Origin: JAAZZY01 sp964612505
GTDB taxonomy: Bacteria; Chlamydiota; Chlamydiia; Chlamydiales; JAAZZY01
Length of the DNA: 64,000 nucleotides
Direction: 5' to 3'
NCBI GenBank assembly: GCA_964612505.1
Contig: CAZTEX010000006.1
Coordinates: forward strand, 34,077 to 98,076
In this document: positions 25,571 through 35,019 of the stretch, one piece after another
Layout of the letters: each line of letters opens with the position of its first letter
Numbering within the stretch: the stretch's first letter is position 1
The notes under the pieces: model-generated
The model's input: the letters and a program-made list of their open reading frames with translations, nothing else
The model's database searches: none
Told to the model about the DNA's origin: nothing
Translations under genes and position numbers: made by a program

Positions 25571-25749
25571 ATCCCTCGAGACTCCCTCTAGTTAATGATA
25601 AAAGTAGTTAATATTTAAAAGTTTTATGATTCTCCTAAACTCTTAGCATTTCAATCAAGTATTTTATTCTGCAATTTAACAGATATGCTTTAATGAAAAG
25701 ATTTCGGCTCATCATAAACAATTTTAGTTTCGTTACAAGACTTTTTTTT

Positions 25750-27024
25750 TTATTTCTCAATAAAAATTACAATTTTTTTCTTTTTGCCAATGGCAAGGAG
25801 CAAGCATTCATCTTCAATTAGATGCTGTTTTTCTAAAATCAATTTTTCATCATCTACCCGATCATTATTAAGATAGAGTCCCCCATTTTGAATGAGACGT
25901 CTAACTTCTCCTTTACTCGGTAAAAGATTCGTGTGGATGATCAAATCTACAAGTTTTTGATCGATGATTTGATCCCTTGAAACTTTTACATGGGGTAACT
26001 CATCGGCCAGTTTTTTCAATGTTTTTAAATCAAGAGCCGTTTCTGCCCCTGGACGCATACTTTCAGTTATCTTTAGAGCCATACTCAGCTCTTCTTTTCC
26101 GTGTACTAATTCTGTCACTTCTCGTGCTAAAATTTTTTGAGCGCTATTTACCTGATAGCCTGGTTGAATCATCGAAGCCTCAATAGCCTTAATTTCACTA
26201 AGATCTAAATAAGTCAGCATTTTTAAAAGCTTAATGACGTCTTGGTCGGAGATTCGATATAAATGCTGATAAAAGTCATAAGGCGAGAGTTTTTCACTCG
26301 AAAGCCAGATAGCTCCTGATTCAGATTTCCCAAATTTCTTACCGTCACTTTTGGTTAACAATGGAAAAGTTAAGCCATAAACTTCTTTCTGACATATTTT
26401 TCGAACCAGACTAATTCCTGCAGTGATATTTGTCCATTGATCACTTCCCCCTAGCTGCAAAACGACCTCTTCTTTTTGATAAAGATGCAAAAAGTCATAA
26501 GCTTGTAACAAGGGGTAGCTAAATTCTTTAAAGCTCATCCCCTCTTGAGTTTCTAAGCGTTCTTTCACTGTTTCACGCGCTAGAAGAGTGCTAATTCTAA
26601 AATGTTGTGCAATATCTCTTAAAAAATCGAGATAACTCAAATTTTTATGCCAGTCGTAATTATTGAGTAATAAAACAGGATTTTGCGGATTAAATTTGAG
26701 AATACGCTGCAAATCTTTTTTAATTCCTTTCAGATTATGCTCTAACTCTTCTGGACCAAGATAAGCTCTCTCGCTATTTTTTCCAGTTGGATCACCAATA
26801 AACCCTGTAGCGCCCCCTGCTAGAGCAATCGGTTTGTGACCATACTTTTGAAACCAACCAAGGGCAATAACCCCAACTAAGTTGCCTAAATGCAAGCTGT
26901 CAGCAGTAGGATCAAACCCGATATAGACACTAATCTTTTTTTGACAAATTTGTTTAATTTCATCGGAAGTTGTGTTATCAATAAAGCCGCGCGCTTGCAA
27001 AACTTCGATTAGATTTGAATGCAT
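25750..27024 (-). CDS. tyrS: tyrosyl-tRNA synthetase
   Basis: 424-residue class I synthetase of normal length. The HIGH-type site is TADSLHLGN (about 43), the KMSKS-type site KKFGKS near 233. The binding motif LQAYDFLHLY and GGSDQWTNI are also present. The C-terminal S4 RNA-binding domain (about 355-420) includes PSKGEVRRLIQNGGLYLN. Stop followed by A-rich DNA. Confidence 0.97.
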   Translation of the reverse strand: MHSNLIEVLQARGFIDNTTSDEIKQICQKKISVYIGFDPTADSLHLGNLVGVIALGWFQKYGHKPIALAGGATGFIGDPTGKNSERAYLGPEELEHNLKGIKKDLQRILKFNPQNPVLLLNNYDWHKNLSYLDFLRDIAQHFRISTLLARETVKERLETQEGMSFKEFSYPLLQAYDFLHLYQKEEVVLQLGGSDQWTNITAGISLVRKICQKEVYGLTFPLLTKSDGKKFGKSESGAIWLSSEKLSPYDFYQHLYRISDQDVIKLLKMLTYLDLSEIKAIEASMIQPGYQVNSAQKILAREVTELVHGKEELSMALKITESMRPGAETALDLKTLKKLADELPHVKVSRDQIIDQKLVDLIIHTNLLPSKGEVRRLIQNGGLYLNNDRVDDEKLILEKQHLIEDECLLLAIGKKKKIVIFIEK

Positions 27025-27189
27025 TAGATTCCTAAAAATTCTTCTTTTAACACAATGTTACAAAACAAGTTAGGAGTTTATCAACTTAAATAGTAAAAAA
27101 AAATATTTTTTTCGAAAATTCTCTTATTTAAAAAAACATTCTTATATGCTATATAGTCGCTCACTAAATTCGTTGCGGAGAAAAGAATA

Positions 27190-27588
27190 ATGAACCAACC
27201 CATAACCCATTCACACGAAAACTCTTTACCTCTCATTACTTTTACAGAGAAAAAGCAGCAGCGTTTAAAAGAGAAAGTTTACGCTACTATAGAGCCTAAA
27301 ACACAAAAGATTTTAGACAAATTAAAAAAGCGACTGAATCATTTAGACCAGCAAATTACCGATGATCGCTTAGAAGACTCTCGTTCAAAAATAAAATATT
27401 GGCTTAATAGACATATTGCTCAAAGAGTGCCTATTGAGAAAGGAGAAAACCCTTTATTTAGTGAAGGTCGAAGTGCAGCCAGAATGAGCCGTCGCATCGA
27501 AGAATTAAAAGAACGTTTAAGAAACGATCTTTACTCCCCCTCTGCCACCAGTCATGACCTCAAAGGCCGCATTAGCAAAACATCATGA
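27190..27588 (+). CDS. small basic unknown protein
   Basis: 132 residues with no membrane segment and many Lys, Arg and Gln; helical, with a coiled-coil-like region about 25-50 (KILDKLKKRLNHLDQQI). Its stop overlaps the gloB start by 4 bases, so the two are co-expressed. Ribosome site GCGGAG. The family is unknown to me. A charged helical partner protein is all that can be said. Confidence 0.65.
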   Translation: MNQPITHSHENSLPLITFTEKKQQRLKEKVYATIEPKTQKILDKLKKRLNHLDQQITDDRLEDSRSKIKYWLNRHIAQRVPIEKGENPLFSEGRSAARMSRRIEELKERLRNDLYSPSATSHDLKGRISKTS

Positions 27589-28379
27589 ATACAAAGCTTA
27601 AAGTTCATATTATCCCTATTTTAAAGGATAATTATGCTTATGTTTTATCAGATCCAGCCTCTTCTGACTGCATTGTTATAGACCCTGGCGAGGCTGCTCC
27701 TATTCAGCAATATGCCGATCAGCACTCTCTTCAAATCAAACAAATTTGGATTACACACTTTCACAACGACCATATTGCCGGTCTTAAAGAGCTAAAGGAA
27801 AAAAATCACTGTAAAGTTTTTGGACCCGCTAAAGAACAAGAAAAGATAGGCTATATTGATCAAACAGTCTCTGATCTTGACTTGCTTCATTTTCATCATC
27901 ACCCTTTTAAAGTTTTAGAGCTCCCTGGACATACACTAGGACATGTAGGTTATTGGCTGTTTAATGAAAAATACTTTTTTTCAGGCGATACTCTTTTTAG
28001 CCTCGGATGCGGTTATCTCTTTGAAGGAGAACCTAAAGAAATGTGGAACTCATTATGCAAGATTCGCTCTCTTCCAGAAGATACGCTTATTTTTGCAGGG
28101 CATGAGTATACTCAAGCAAATGCTAAGTTTGCCCTTTCAATTGACCCAGCCAATACCCATCTTCAAGACTATGCAAAGCTCGTGGACCAAAAAAGGGCAG
28201 CTCATGAGCCCACCATGCCTATGATCCTTAAGACTGAAATGTTCACGAACCCTTTTTTAAGGGCCGATTTACCCTATTGGAAAGAACGTTTTGACATGCT
28301 AGAGGCCACAGATCTAGAAATCTTTCAAAAAATTCGAGAAATGAAGAATAAGTTTAAGAAAGAAACTTCCGCATTATAA
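27585..28379 (+). CDS. gloB: hydroxyacylglutathione hydrolase (glyoxalase II)
   Basis: 264 residues, metallo-beta-lactamase fold. The dinuclear metal motif is THFHNDH (about residue 58), followed by further His at LPGHTLGHVGY (about 110) and Asp in FSGDTLFS (about 132). The C-terminal HAGHEYTQANAKF helical region is that of glyoxalase II, which hydrolyses S-lactoylglutathione. No GloA homologue is visible in the window. Confidence 0.9.
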   Translation: MNTKLKVHIIPILKDNYAYVLSDPASSDCIVIDPGEAAPIQQYADQHSLQIKQIWITHFHNDHIAGLKELKEKNHCKVFGPAKEQEKIGYIDQTVSDLDLLHFHHHPFKVLELPGHTLGHVGYWLFNEKYFFSGDTLFSLGCGYLFEGEPKEMWNSLCKIRSLPEDTLIFAGHEYTQANAKFALSIDPANTHLQDYAKLVDQKRAAHEPTMPMILKTEMFTNPFLRADLPYWKERFDMLEATDLEIFQKIREMKNKFKKETSAL

Positions 28380-28402
28380 GAAATTTATGACGATTGAAGA
28401 TT

Positions 28403-29233
28403 TTAAAGTTGTTCATCATTAAAGGATTCAGCAGCTTCTTCTGAAGAAATCCAACGCTCTTCACGAACTAAAGTATCCACTTGAATTTCAATAAGCTTTT
28501 CATCGACATATTTAACAGGTCTAGATTGAATCGCTGTATAATGAAATCCTTGAAACTCAATGTCATTTTTCTTACAAAAAGCTTCTACAGATTCCAAGTT
28601 ATCTTTTCGATCATCTATAAAAATAATTCTTTGAGGTTTGTAAGTTAAACATTTTAAAGCCTCTTCTAAAACTTTTCCTTTTTCAAGTTCTGCAGCAAAA
28701 ATCACCCCTTTTTTAATGCTTAAAGGGTGCTTTTGAGCGCTTTGTAAGTTTTTAAGAAGAATATCCGCTTTAAAAGGAGAGGAATGGTTAAAGCTAATTC
28801 CCAAGCCATCTAACTCAGAAATTCTCCAATCTTCCATTTGTTCTATCTCACCCATGCGACCTGTTGCCGTATGAGTTAAAGCAATGGTTTGAATATTTTT
28901 TTGATTGAGCAAATCTAAAAGGTCATAGATTTTTTGGTCGATTATTTCTACTTCGCGTGTTAGCAGCACAATACTAAATAAATGTGCATATTCTTCGAGA
29001 GAAATATTCTCTACGAATTGACTGCAAACCTTATCAAATTTAGCTTTATTGGCCTGTTGTAGAACAGGATCTTTGCAGGTAATTAGCACATCATCAACAT
29101 CAAAAATAACCAATGTGTCGTTTTGAATATCTACTAAAGCCTCTTCAAAAACACTTAAATTAGGGGCCGTTATAATCTCTGCCTGCAAGGCAAAACTGAT
29201 AGCTAAAAAAATAATTAATAATTTGCTTTTCAT
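28403..29233 (-). CDS. exported HAD-like protein, DUF2608
   Basis: 276 residues with a signal peptide about 1-18 (ending LQAE). HAD motif I is VIFDVDDVL (Asp45, Asp47), motif III/IV region is IIFIDDRKDNLE near 205. The DUF2608 family is known in intracellular bacteria such as Legionella and environmental Chlamydiae. It is exported, so it would act in the periplasm or outside. Substrate unknown. Stands alone between gloB and the groEL terminator. Confidence 0.75.
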   Translation of the reverse strand: MKSKLLIIFLAISFALQAEIITAPNLSVFEEALVDIQNDTLVIFDVDDVLITCKDPVLQQANKAKFDKVCSQFVENISLEEYAHLFSIVLLTREVEIIDQKIYDLLDLLNQKNIQTIALTHTATGRMGEIEQMEDWRISELDGLGISFNHSSPFKADILLKNLQSAQKHPLSIKKGVIFAAELEKGKVLEEALKCLTYKPQRIIFIDDRKDNLESVEAFCKKNDIEFQGFHYTAIQSRPVKYVDEKLIEIQVDTLVREERWISSEEAAESFNDEQL

Positions 29234-29290
29234 AACTTTCCTTCTATCAAGAAAGGCATTTTAGGTGAATATGAAATAAAAAGAAAAACA

Positions 29291-29320
29291 AATCCCTTAT
29301 AGTTGCCTATAAGGGATTTT
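29291..29320 (-). terminator. groEL terminator
   Basis: Perfect 12-base stem AATCCCTTATAG / CTATAAGGGATT with a 4-base loop, 24 bases after the groEL stop; the T-rich tract follows on the minus strand. T residues also follow on the plus side, so it may work both ways. Confidence 0.75.
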
Positions 29321-29343
29321 ACATCCGTCGTCTGAGCTAGGGA

Positions 29344-30972
29344 TTAATAACCCATCCCCCCTGGCATAGCAGGCGCTGCAGGCTCATTTTCTTTTGGAAG
29401 GTCCACAATAGTAGCTTCTGTAGTCAATAGCATACCTGCAATAGAGGCAGCATTTTCTAGAGCACATCTAGCAACCTTCATCGGGTCTAAGATCCCCTCT
29501 TTCAGCATGTTTACATACTGATCGGTTAAGGCATTATACCCTTCATTAGTAGAAAGTTCTTTAACGCGTTGAAGAACAATCACACCTTCTTTACCTGCAT
29601 TTTCGGCAATCTGCTTTAATGGATAAGCCAAGGCATGAGCGATAATCATCGCTCCAGTACGCTGATCCCCTTCTAACTTCTTAGACATCTCTTCAACAGG
29701 CTTAATACAGCGAATATAAGCAGTTCCTCCTCCTGGAAGGATTCCCTCCTCAACAGCTGCGGCTGTTGCATGCTGAGCATCGTCCACTCTATCTTTCTTT
29801 TCTTTCATTTCGATTTCAGTGGCTGCTCCAACTCGAATCACAGCAACACCCCCTGCAAGTTTTGCAAGACGTTCCTGTAATTTTTCTTTATCGTAATCTG
29901 AAGTAGACTCTTCAATTTGTTTTTTAATTTGATTAATACGACCTTGAACTTGCTCTTTATTGCCAGCACCTTCAACAATCGTAGTTTCTTCTTTTTTCAC
30001 AACTACTTTTTTAGCTCTTCCAAGCATATCGAGAGTGACGTTTTCAAGCTTCATGCCTAAATCTTCACTGATTAATTGACCACCTGTTAAGGCAGCAATA
30101 TCATCTAAAATAGCTTTTCTGCGATCTCCAAATCCTGGGGCTTTAACAGCGCAAACTTTTAAGCCAGCACGGATACGGTTAACTACAAGCGTTGCAAGAG
30201 CTTCTCCCTCGACATCTTCTGCAATAATTAAAAGAGGTCTAGAGGTCTCAACAACAGCCTGAAGTAGAGGAAGAAAATCTTTCATTGCTGAAATTTTCTT
30301 TTCGAAAATTAAGATATAGGTATCTTCTAAAACGGCTTCTTGATTTTCAGGATTTGTTGCAAAGTAAGCAGAGAGATATCCCCTATCAAAGTTCATCCCT
30401 TTAACAACATCAAGTGTCGTTTCAAAGCCTTTAGCTTCTTCGATAGTAACTGTGCCATCACGACCTACTTTTTCCATCGCATCTGCAATCATTTGACCAA
30501 TTTCACTGTCATTGTTTGCTGAAATGGTGGCGACTTGAACAATTTCCTTTTGATCTTTAACAGGAGAGCAAATCTTTCGAAGCTCTTCAACAGTCTTTTT
30601 TACAGCCGCATCAATTCCCCTTTTAAGATCCATGGGATTTGCACCTGCCGCAATATTTTTGAGTCCTTCAGTGTAAATAGCTTCAGCAAGAACTGTCGCC
30701 GTTGTTGTACCATCTCCAGCTTTATCGGCTGTTTTGCTAGCAACTTCTTTGACCATTTGAGCGCCCATGTTCTCATGTCTATCTTCGAGTTCGATTTCTT
30801 TGGCAACTGTCACTCCATCTTTTGTAACATGTGGAGCTCCGTAAGATTTATCAATAATGACATTTCTTCCCTTAGGACCTAAAGTCACTTTCACTGCAGC
30901 AGCTAAAGTTTGGACTCCTTCTAGAATCTTCTTTCTTGCTTGCTCTCTATATTTAATATCTTTTGCAGCCAT
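29344..30972 (-). CDS. groEL: chaperonin GroEL
   Basis: 542-residue 60-kDa chaperonin, intact. Recognised by KVTLGPKGRNVIIDK near 25, DGTTTATVLAE near 85, the long AVEEGILPGGGTAYIR at about 405 and the C-terminal GGM tail. Folds cytosolic proteins with GroES, whose gene lies 28 bases upstream. Chlamydiae carry several groEL copies; this one, in a groES operon, is the canonical one. Confidence 0.98.
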   Translation of the reverse strand: MAAKDIKYREQARKKILEGVQTLAAAVKVTLGPKGRNVIIDKSYGAPHVTKDGVTVAKEIELEDRHENMGAQMVKEVASKTADKAGDGTTTATVLAEAIYTEGLKNIAAGANPMDLKRGIDAAVKKTVEELRKICSPVKDQKEIVQVATISANNDSEIGQMIADAMEKVGRDGTVTIEEAKGFETTLDVVKGMNFDRGYLSAYFATNPENQEAVLEDTYILIFEKKISAMKDFLPLLQAVVETSRPLLIIAEDVEGEALATLVVNRIRAGLKVCAVKAPGFGDRRKAILDDIAALTGGQLISEDLGMKLENVTLDMLGRAKKVVVKKEETTIVEGAGNKEQVQGRINQIKKQIEESTSDYDKEKLQERLAKLAGGVAVIRVGAATEIEMKEKKDRVDDAQHATAAAVEEGILPGGGTAYIRCIKPVEEMSKKLEGDQRTGAMIIAHALAYPLKQIAENAGKEGVIVLQRVKELSTNEGYNALTDQYVNMLKEGILDPMKVARCALENAASIAGMLLTTEATIVDLPKENEPAAPAMPGGMGY

Positions 30973-31000
30973 TTGCTACTCCTTATCTTTTTAAACTTTA

Positions 31001-31309
31001 TTATTCTACAACAACAGCAATGATGTCATCGGCTCTAAGAATGCAGTATTCTTCTCCATCAAGATCAATTTGCTGACCTGCATATTTATCCATTAAAACA
31101 GTTTCACCTACTTTGACGGGCATTGGAATTAAGTTATTGTCTTTGTCTTTTAGACCAGGGCCCACAGCAATCACAGTGGCTGTTTCTTGCTGCTTTTTAG
31201 CTGAGTCTGGAAGTATAATCCCACCAATTGCCGCATTTTTAGCTTCTGTTCGTTTAACTAAAACACGATTTGAAAGAGGTTTAATTTTCACACCTTGCTT
31301 TACTGACAT
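31001..31309 (-). CDS. groES: co-chaperonin GroES
   Basis: 102 residues; caps the GroEL ring. Contains the mobile loop (AAIGGIILPDSAKKQQETA) and the conserved VLMDKYAGQQIDLDGEEY. First gene of the groES-groEL operon; the stop is about 28 bases before the groEL start. A promoter and CIRCE-like operator lie just upstream. Confidence 0.97.
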   Translation of the reverse strand: MSVKQGVKIKPLSNRVLVKRTEAKNAAIGGIILPDSAKKQQETATVIAVGPGLKDKDNNLIPMPVKVGETVLMDKYAGQQIDLDGEEYCILRADDIIAVVVE

Positions 31310-31375
31310 GTCGCTGTCTCCTTGTTAAGGTTATAATTTTTAAGTTGATATTTGTTTGCCAATTAATGAAGCATC

Positions 31376-31404
31376 ATTATAGTTTAACTTTCAAATTTTA
31401 GCAA
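31376..31404 (-). promoter_or_regulatory. candidate promoter of groES-groEL
   Basis: On the minus strand: TTGCTA, 17 bases, TATAAT. The start would fall near 31369, about 60 bases before the groES ATG. The -35 touches the inverted repeats described in the next entry. Confidence 0.55.
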
Positions 31405-31440
31405 CACCAAAAATAGCAATTGGTGTTTTTGACTGCTAAA
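31398..31440. promoter_or_regulatory. CIRCE-like operator with an interleaved second inverted repeat
   Basis: 31413-31439 reads ATAGCAATT, 9 bases, GACTGCTAA, matching 14 of the 18 arm positions of CIRCE (TTAGCACTC-N9-GAGTGCTAA), the HrcA operator of heat-shock genes. A second perfect repeat, AACACCAA-N9-TTGGTGTT (31403-31427), overlaps it. The groES -35 abuts this block and the TTG start region of pepF overlaps it, so HrcA binding could affect both directions. The position upstream of the -35 is unusual. No hrcA gene lies in the window. Confidence 0.45.
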
Positions 31441-31479
31441 TTGAGTTTTAGATCACTTAGCCTTAGAAATGAAAGTTTT

Positions 31480-33312
31480 ATGAAAGACATACTATCAAGA
31501 AATAATTTGCATGCGCAAGACCAATGGGACTTAAGCTCCATTTTCAAGTCAGAAAAAGAGTTTGAAGAAGCTCTCAATCTATTTTTAAACCAACCTGCCG
31601 ATCAGCGCTGGAAGCAATTTTTAAAAAATCGTGGCCAGTGGACTAAAACTTCTAAGCAAGTCAAAGAATTGCTTGATCTTTGCAATAACCTTGATGAGCG
31701 TCTGTCTAAGCTCTATACCTATGTCTTTTTAAAACATGACGAAGACCTTAATAATGATATCTGGAAAGCTTTTTCTCAAAAAATTTCTTTTCTTTATCAA
31801 GACTTCGCTCAAAATTCAGCTTGGATAGAGCCTGAGCTTCTATCGTTAGATGAAAACCAATTTAAAACTTTTCTTGAAAGCTCTGATCTCAAAGAATACC
31901 ATTTTTACTTCCAAACACTTTTAAATAGAAAAGCATACACCCTTTCCTCTGACAAAGAAGAGCTAATTGCTTTAACAGCCCTGCCGATGGCTACGGCTCA
32001 AAAAACATTCAGCCTTCTTAACAATGTAGACTTAGTTTTTGATTCAGCGAAAGATTCTGAAGGTAAAGAGCATAAGCTGACCCACGGGACTTATGGTTTA
32101 TTTCAGCGAAGCCCCGATCGGACGCTACGAAAAAATGCTTTCCTAAATATACATAGTCATTTTTTTAAATTCCAAAATACCCTTGCTGAACTCTTAATGG
32201 GCCATGTTCAACAGCATATTTTTGAAGTGAGAGCCAGAGGTTATCAAAATTCCTTGATGGCAGCTTTGCATCCTAAAAATATTGCAACTGATGTTTATCA
32301 CAATTTGATTAAAACAGTGCGGGCCAATATTCAACCAATGCATGACTATATTGCAGTTCGCCGCGATCTGCTTGGGCTGGATGAAATCCATACGTATGAT
32401 TTACAACTGCCTCCCCTTCAAACTCAACCAGCAAAAGTCGACTATGAGCAAGCTGTTGAATGGATTATTGAGTCTGTGTCTCCTTTAGGATCTGAATACC
32501 AAGAAACTCTTGCTAAAGGACTTAAAAGCCAGCGATGGGTTGATCGCTACGAAAATCTCAATAAGCGCTCTGGAGCCTATTCTTCTGGCTGCTATGGAAG
32601 CCACCCTTATATTCTGATGAATTACAAAGGGACTATTAATGATGTCTTCACCTTAGCCCATGAAGCGGGCCATAGCATGCACACCTACTTAAGTAATGAA
32701 AATCAACCTTATTGCTATGCTAGATATCCTATTTTTGTGGCAGAAGTAGCTTCAACTTTCAACGAATCCCTTTTGATGCATTACCTCTTGCAAAAAGACT
32801 CTAGTGAGGAAACTCAACTAATGCTCCTTCATGAGCGTATTGAAGAATTAAGAGGCACTTTATTTAGACAAACTATGTTTGCCGAATTTGAATGGTTTAT
32901 ACATCATAGTTTAGAGCAAGATAAACCTCTCACTGCTTCAATGATCAATGAATATTATTTTCAACTCAATCGCGACTACTATGGACCTCATATGCAACTA
33001 GACAAAGAAGTTGCAATTGAATGGGCTAGAATACCCCATTTTTATTCTAATTTCTATGTTTATCAATATGCTACAGGAATTTCTGCAGCGTTAACATTAG
33101 CAAAGAAAGTGCTGGCAAAAGAACCCAACGCAAAAGAGTCTTATTTAAAATTTTTAAGTCAAGGGGGCCATTCCTATCCGATTGACTTACTAAAAATTGC
33201 TGGTATTGACATGGCCTCTAGCGCACCTATTGAAACAGCTTTAAATGTTTTCAAAGACTTAGTTAAAAAGCTGAAAGGAGCTAAAACGCTCTCTCCGGGT
33301 GCAAGAAATTAA
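31480..33312 (+). CDS. pepF: oligoendopeptidase F
   Basis: Cytoplasmic zinc oligopeptidase of family M3. 610 residues from the ATG at 31480; the TTG at 31420 falls in the CIRCE-like repeat and is unlikely. The HEAGH zinc site is at residues 394-398 (LAHEAGHSMHTY), with the third ligand in FVAEVASTFNE, about 24 residues on. The YCYARYP and SNFYVYQYATG regions also match M3B peptidases. Divergent from groES; the pair groES/pepF is known from Chlamydia. Confidence 0.95.
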   Translation: MKDILSRNNLHAQDQWDLSSIFKSEKEFEEALNLFLNQPADQRWKQFLKNRGQWTKTSKQVKELLDLCNNLDERLSKLYTYVFLKHDEDLNNDIWKAFSQKISFLYQDFAQNSAWIEPELLSLDENQFKTFLESSDLKEYHFYFQTLLNRKAYTLSSDKEELIALTALPMATAQKTFSLLNNVDLVFDSAKDSEGKEHKLTHGTYGLFQRSPDRTLRKNAFLNIHSHFFKFQNTLAELLMGHVQQHIFEVRARGYQNSLMAALHPKNIATDVYHNLIKTVRANIQPMHDYIAVRRDLLGLDEIHTYDLQLPPLQTQPAKVDYEQAVEWIIESVSPLGSEYQETLAKGLKSQRWVDRYENLNKRSGAYSSGCYGSHPYILMNYKGTINDVFTLAHEAGHSMHTYLSNENQPYCYARYPIFVAEVASTFNESLLMHYLLQKDSSEETQLMLLHERIEELRGTLFRQTMFAEFEWFIHHSLEQDKPLTASMINEYYFQLNRDYYGPHMQLDKEVAIEWARIPHFYSNFYVYQYATGISAALTLAKKVLAKEPNAKESYLKFLSQGGHSYPIDLLKIAGIDMASSAPIETALNVFKDLVKKLKGAKTLSPGARN

Positions 33313-33439
33313 GAGCTATAAAGTCCTTTTTTAATGAATAGAGAGAAATCTTCTACTTATCGTTAAAAGTTCTTCACTAATATTTCAGAATCATATTACA
33401 CGGTCAAATGAGTATCATAGTTTTAGAAAGGTTACGATT

Positions 33440-34558
33440 TTGATCGGTGTTTGGTTTTTTAGCGCTACGCTCATCTGTGGGATTGTTATATCTCAAATTA
33501 TAGACCTTAGTGCTTTTAAAGATTGGATCCTCTTTTTCACAGAGATCCTTCTTGCATATATTATGATGAAGGTAGGCCTTGAATTTATCATTCAAAAAGA
33601 AAAATGGAAAAGGTACATTATCGACTATTTCGCTGCATCTTTAGCAGCAGGAGTACCTTGGATCTTGTGCTTCTTCTACTTTCTTATCTTTGGAGAATGC
33701 TCTTGGAGAGAAGATCTGCTACTAGCAAGGTTTGCAGCACCTACTGCAACAGGGGTTCTTTTTACTTTACTGGGACTCGCAGGCCTGACCATGACTTGGA
33801 TGTTTAAAAAGATTCAAGTCCTTGTCATCTTAGATGACTTGGATACGATTCTTTTTTTAATTCCGATTCAATTTATACTATCCCATGGGCAAACAAGACT
33901 CATTTTTGTAGCCATAGGGATGATCATTTTACTTATTTTAGGTTGGCGTTATATGCATAGGCTCAAATGGCCTTCTAGTCAACCTTGGCTTTTATGCTAT
34001 GCAATCGCGATCGCAGTTATCATTCAGGTATTGAAAATAGGTCTTAGCATGGAGCTTGAGATTCTACTACCCTCATTTATTCTTGGCGTTGTTCTCTACC
34101 ACTCTCATTCAGCAGCTCCAGTTCCTCATCAAGAACAAGTCACGCCTAAGCGAAAGAAAGATATTGGTCCAATTGTTGACAAAGGTATTAAATTACTTTT
34201 TTTATTTTTTGTGGGTCTTCTTCTACCAAAAATTACCACTGATAAACAAGCATTAAGCACGCTAATCTTACATGTACTTTTTGTCACTATACTGATGAAT
34301 CTGGGAAAGCTTGTTCTCATCTTTTTTTACAGCAAAGAGGCTTCTCTACGTGAAAGAGTCGCCCTTTCTATCGGAATGATGCCTAGAGGAGAAGTAGGCG
34401 CAGGAGTCCTTACGCTGGCGCTAGCTTATGGAATTCATGATGCGATGGCGCAAGTGGCAACGCTCAGCCTAGCACTCAACTTATTTCTAACAGGTTTTTT
34501 TATTTGGATTACTTTGCGACTTTTGAAACCTGTCTTAAAAGCTGAAAAGCAATCTTGA
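33440..34558 (+). CDS. cation/proton antiporter, CPA2-like, short form
   Basis: 372 residues with about ten transmembrane segments and no C-terminal regulatory (TrkA-N/RCK) domain. The acidic ion-binding pair appears as LDDLDTILF near residue 130, and a conserved C-terminal SIGMMPRGEVGAGVL region near 310. TTG start with GAAAGG 8 bases upstream. Likely exchanges Na+ or K+ for protons at the inner membrane. Exact ion specificity cannot be read from the sequence. Confidence 0.8.
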   Translation: MIGVWFFSATLICGIVISQIIDLSAFKDWILFFTEILLAYIMMKVGLEFIIQKEKWKRYIIDYFAASLAAGVPWILCFFYFLIFGECSWREDLLLARFAAPTATGVLFTLLGLAGLTMTWMFKKIQVLVILDDLDTILFLIPIQFILSHGQTRLIFVAIGMIILLILGWRYMHRLKWPSSQPWLLCYAIAIAVIIQVLKIGLSMELEILLPSFILGVVLYHSHSAAPVPHQEQVTPKRKKDIGPIVDKGIKLLFLFFVGLLLPKITTDKQALSTLILHVLFVTILMNLGKLVLIFFYSKEASLRERVALSIGMMPRGEVGAGVLTLALAYGIHDAMAQVATLSLALNLFLTGFFIWITLRLLKPVLKAEKQS

Positions 34559-34692
34559 ATCATTCTTAAATCGTTCATTTCTTAAAAAATATTCTTGAAT
34601 CCAGCTAGCAAATAACTTCTTTTATTGAGTATTTCATTGTAAAAAACCTTTTTTTGAGCTATCAATTTATTGTAAATTTTTGAGGTTTTTGT

Positions 34693-35019
34693 ATGCTTCA
34701 GTGTGATCAACGTTTTTCCAAAGATAGCCAAAGCAAGTCTGACACCTCTAAATGTGAGGGTGTATTTATTGTAGAAAACGATAAAGGACTACATACAAGG
34801 CCTTCTACTGAGCTTGTTAAATGTGCTTGTAAATTCAAGGCAAAAACAAATTTGATTTTAGATGATACAGTTGTCAACGCTAAATCTATTTTAGGAATTT
34901 TGATGTTAGCAGCTTGTAAAGGGTCTAAAATCAAAATTGAAGCTCAAGGAGAAGATGCTAAAGAAGCCGTCATGGCTCTTGAAAAACTTGCAAAACAAAA
35001 GTTTCATATTAATTACTGA
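34693..35019 (+). CDS. ptsH: HPr phosphocarrier protein
   Basis: 108 residues: an extra N-terminal tail of about 20 residues, then the 85-residue HPr fold. The phosphorylated histidine is His34 in GLHTRPST; the regulatory serine corresponds to Ser65 in VNAKSILGIL. A Cys-rich start (MLQCDQRF) and the extension are unlike typical HPr. No PTS sugar permease or enzyme I is seen in this window. Its 3' end overlaps the convergent DUF151 gene by a few bases. Confidence 0.92.
   Translation: MLQCDQRFSKDSQSKSDTSKCEGVFIVENDKGLHTRPSTELVKCACKFKAKTNLILDDTVVNAKSILGILMLAACKGSKIKIEAQGEDAKEAVMALEKLAKQKFHINY

Noticed and set aside
30535..30882. 115-codon plus-strand frame inside groEL
   Set aside because: Antisense of a highly conserved gene, no ribosome site, Phe/Asn/Ser-rich product typical of shadows.
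33440..34558. Antiporter read as a full KefB-type channel
   Set aside because: The C-terminal TrkA-N/RCK domain is missing, so only the membrane exchanger part can be claimed.
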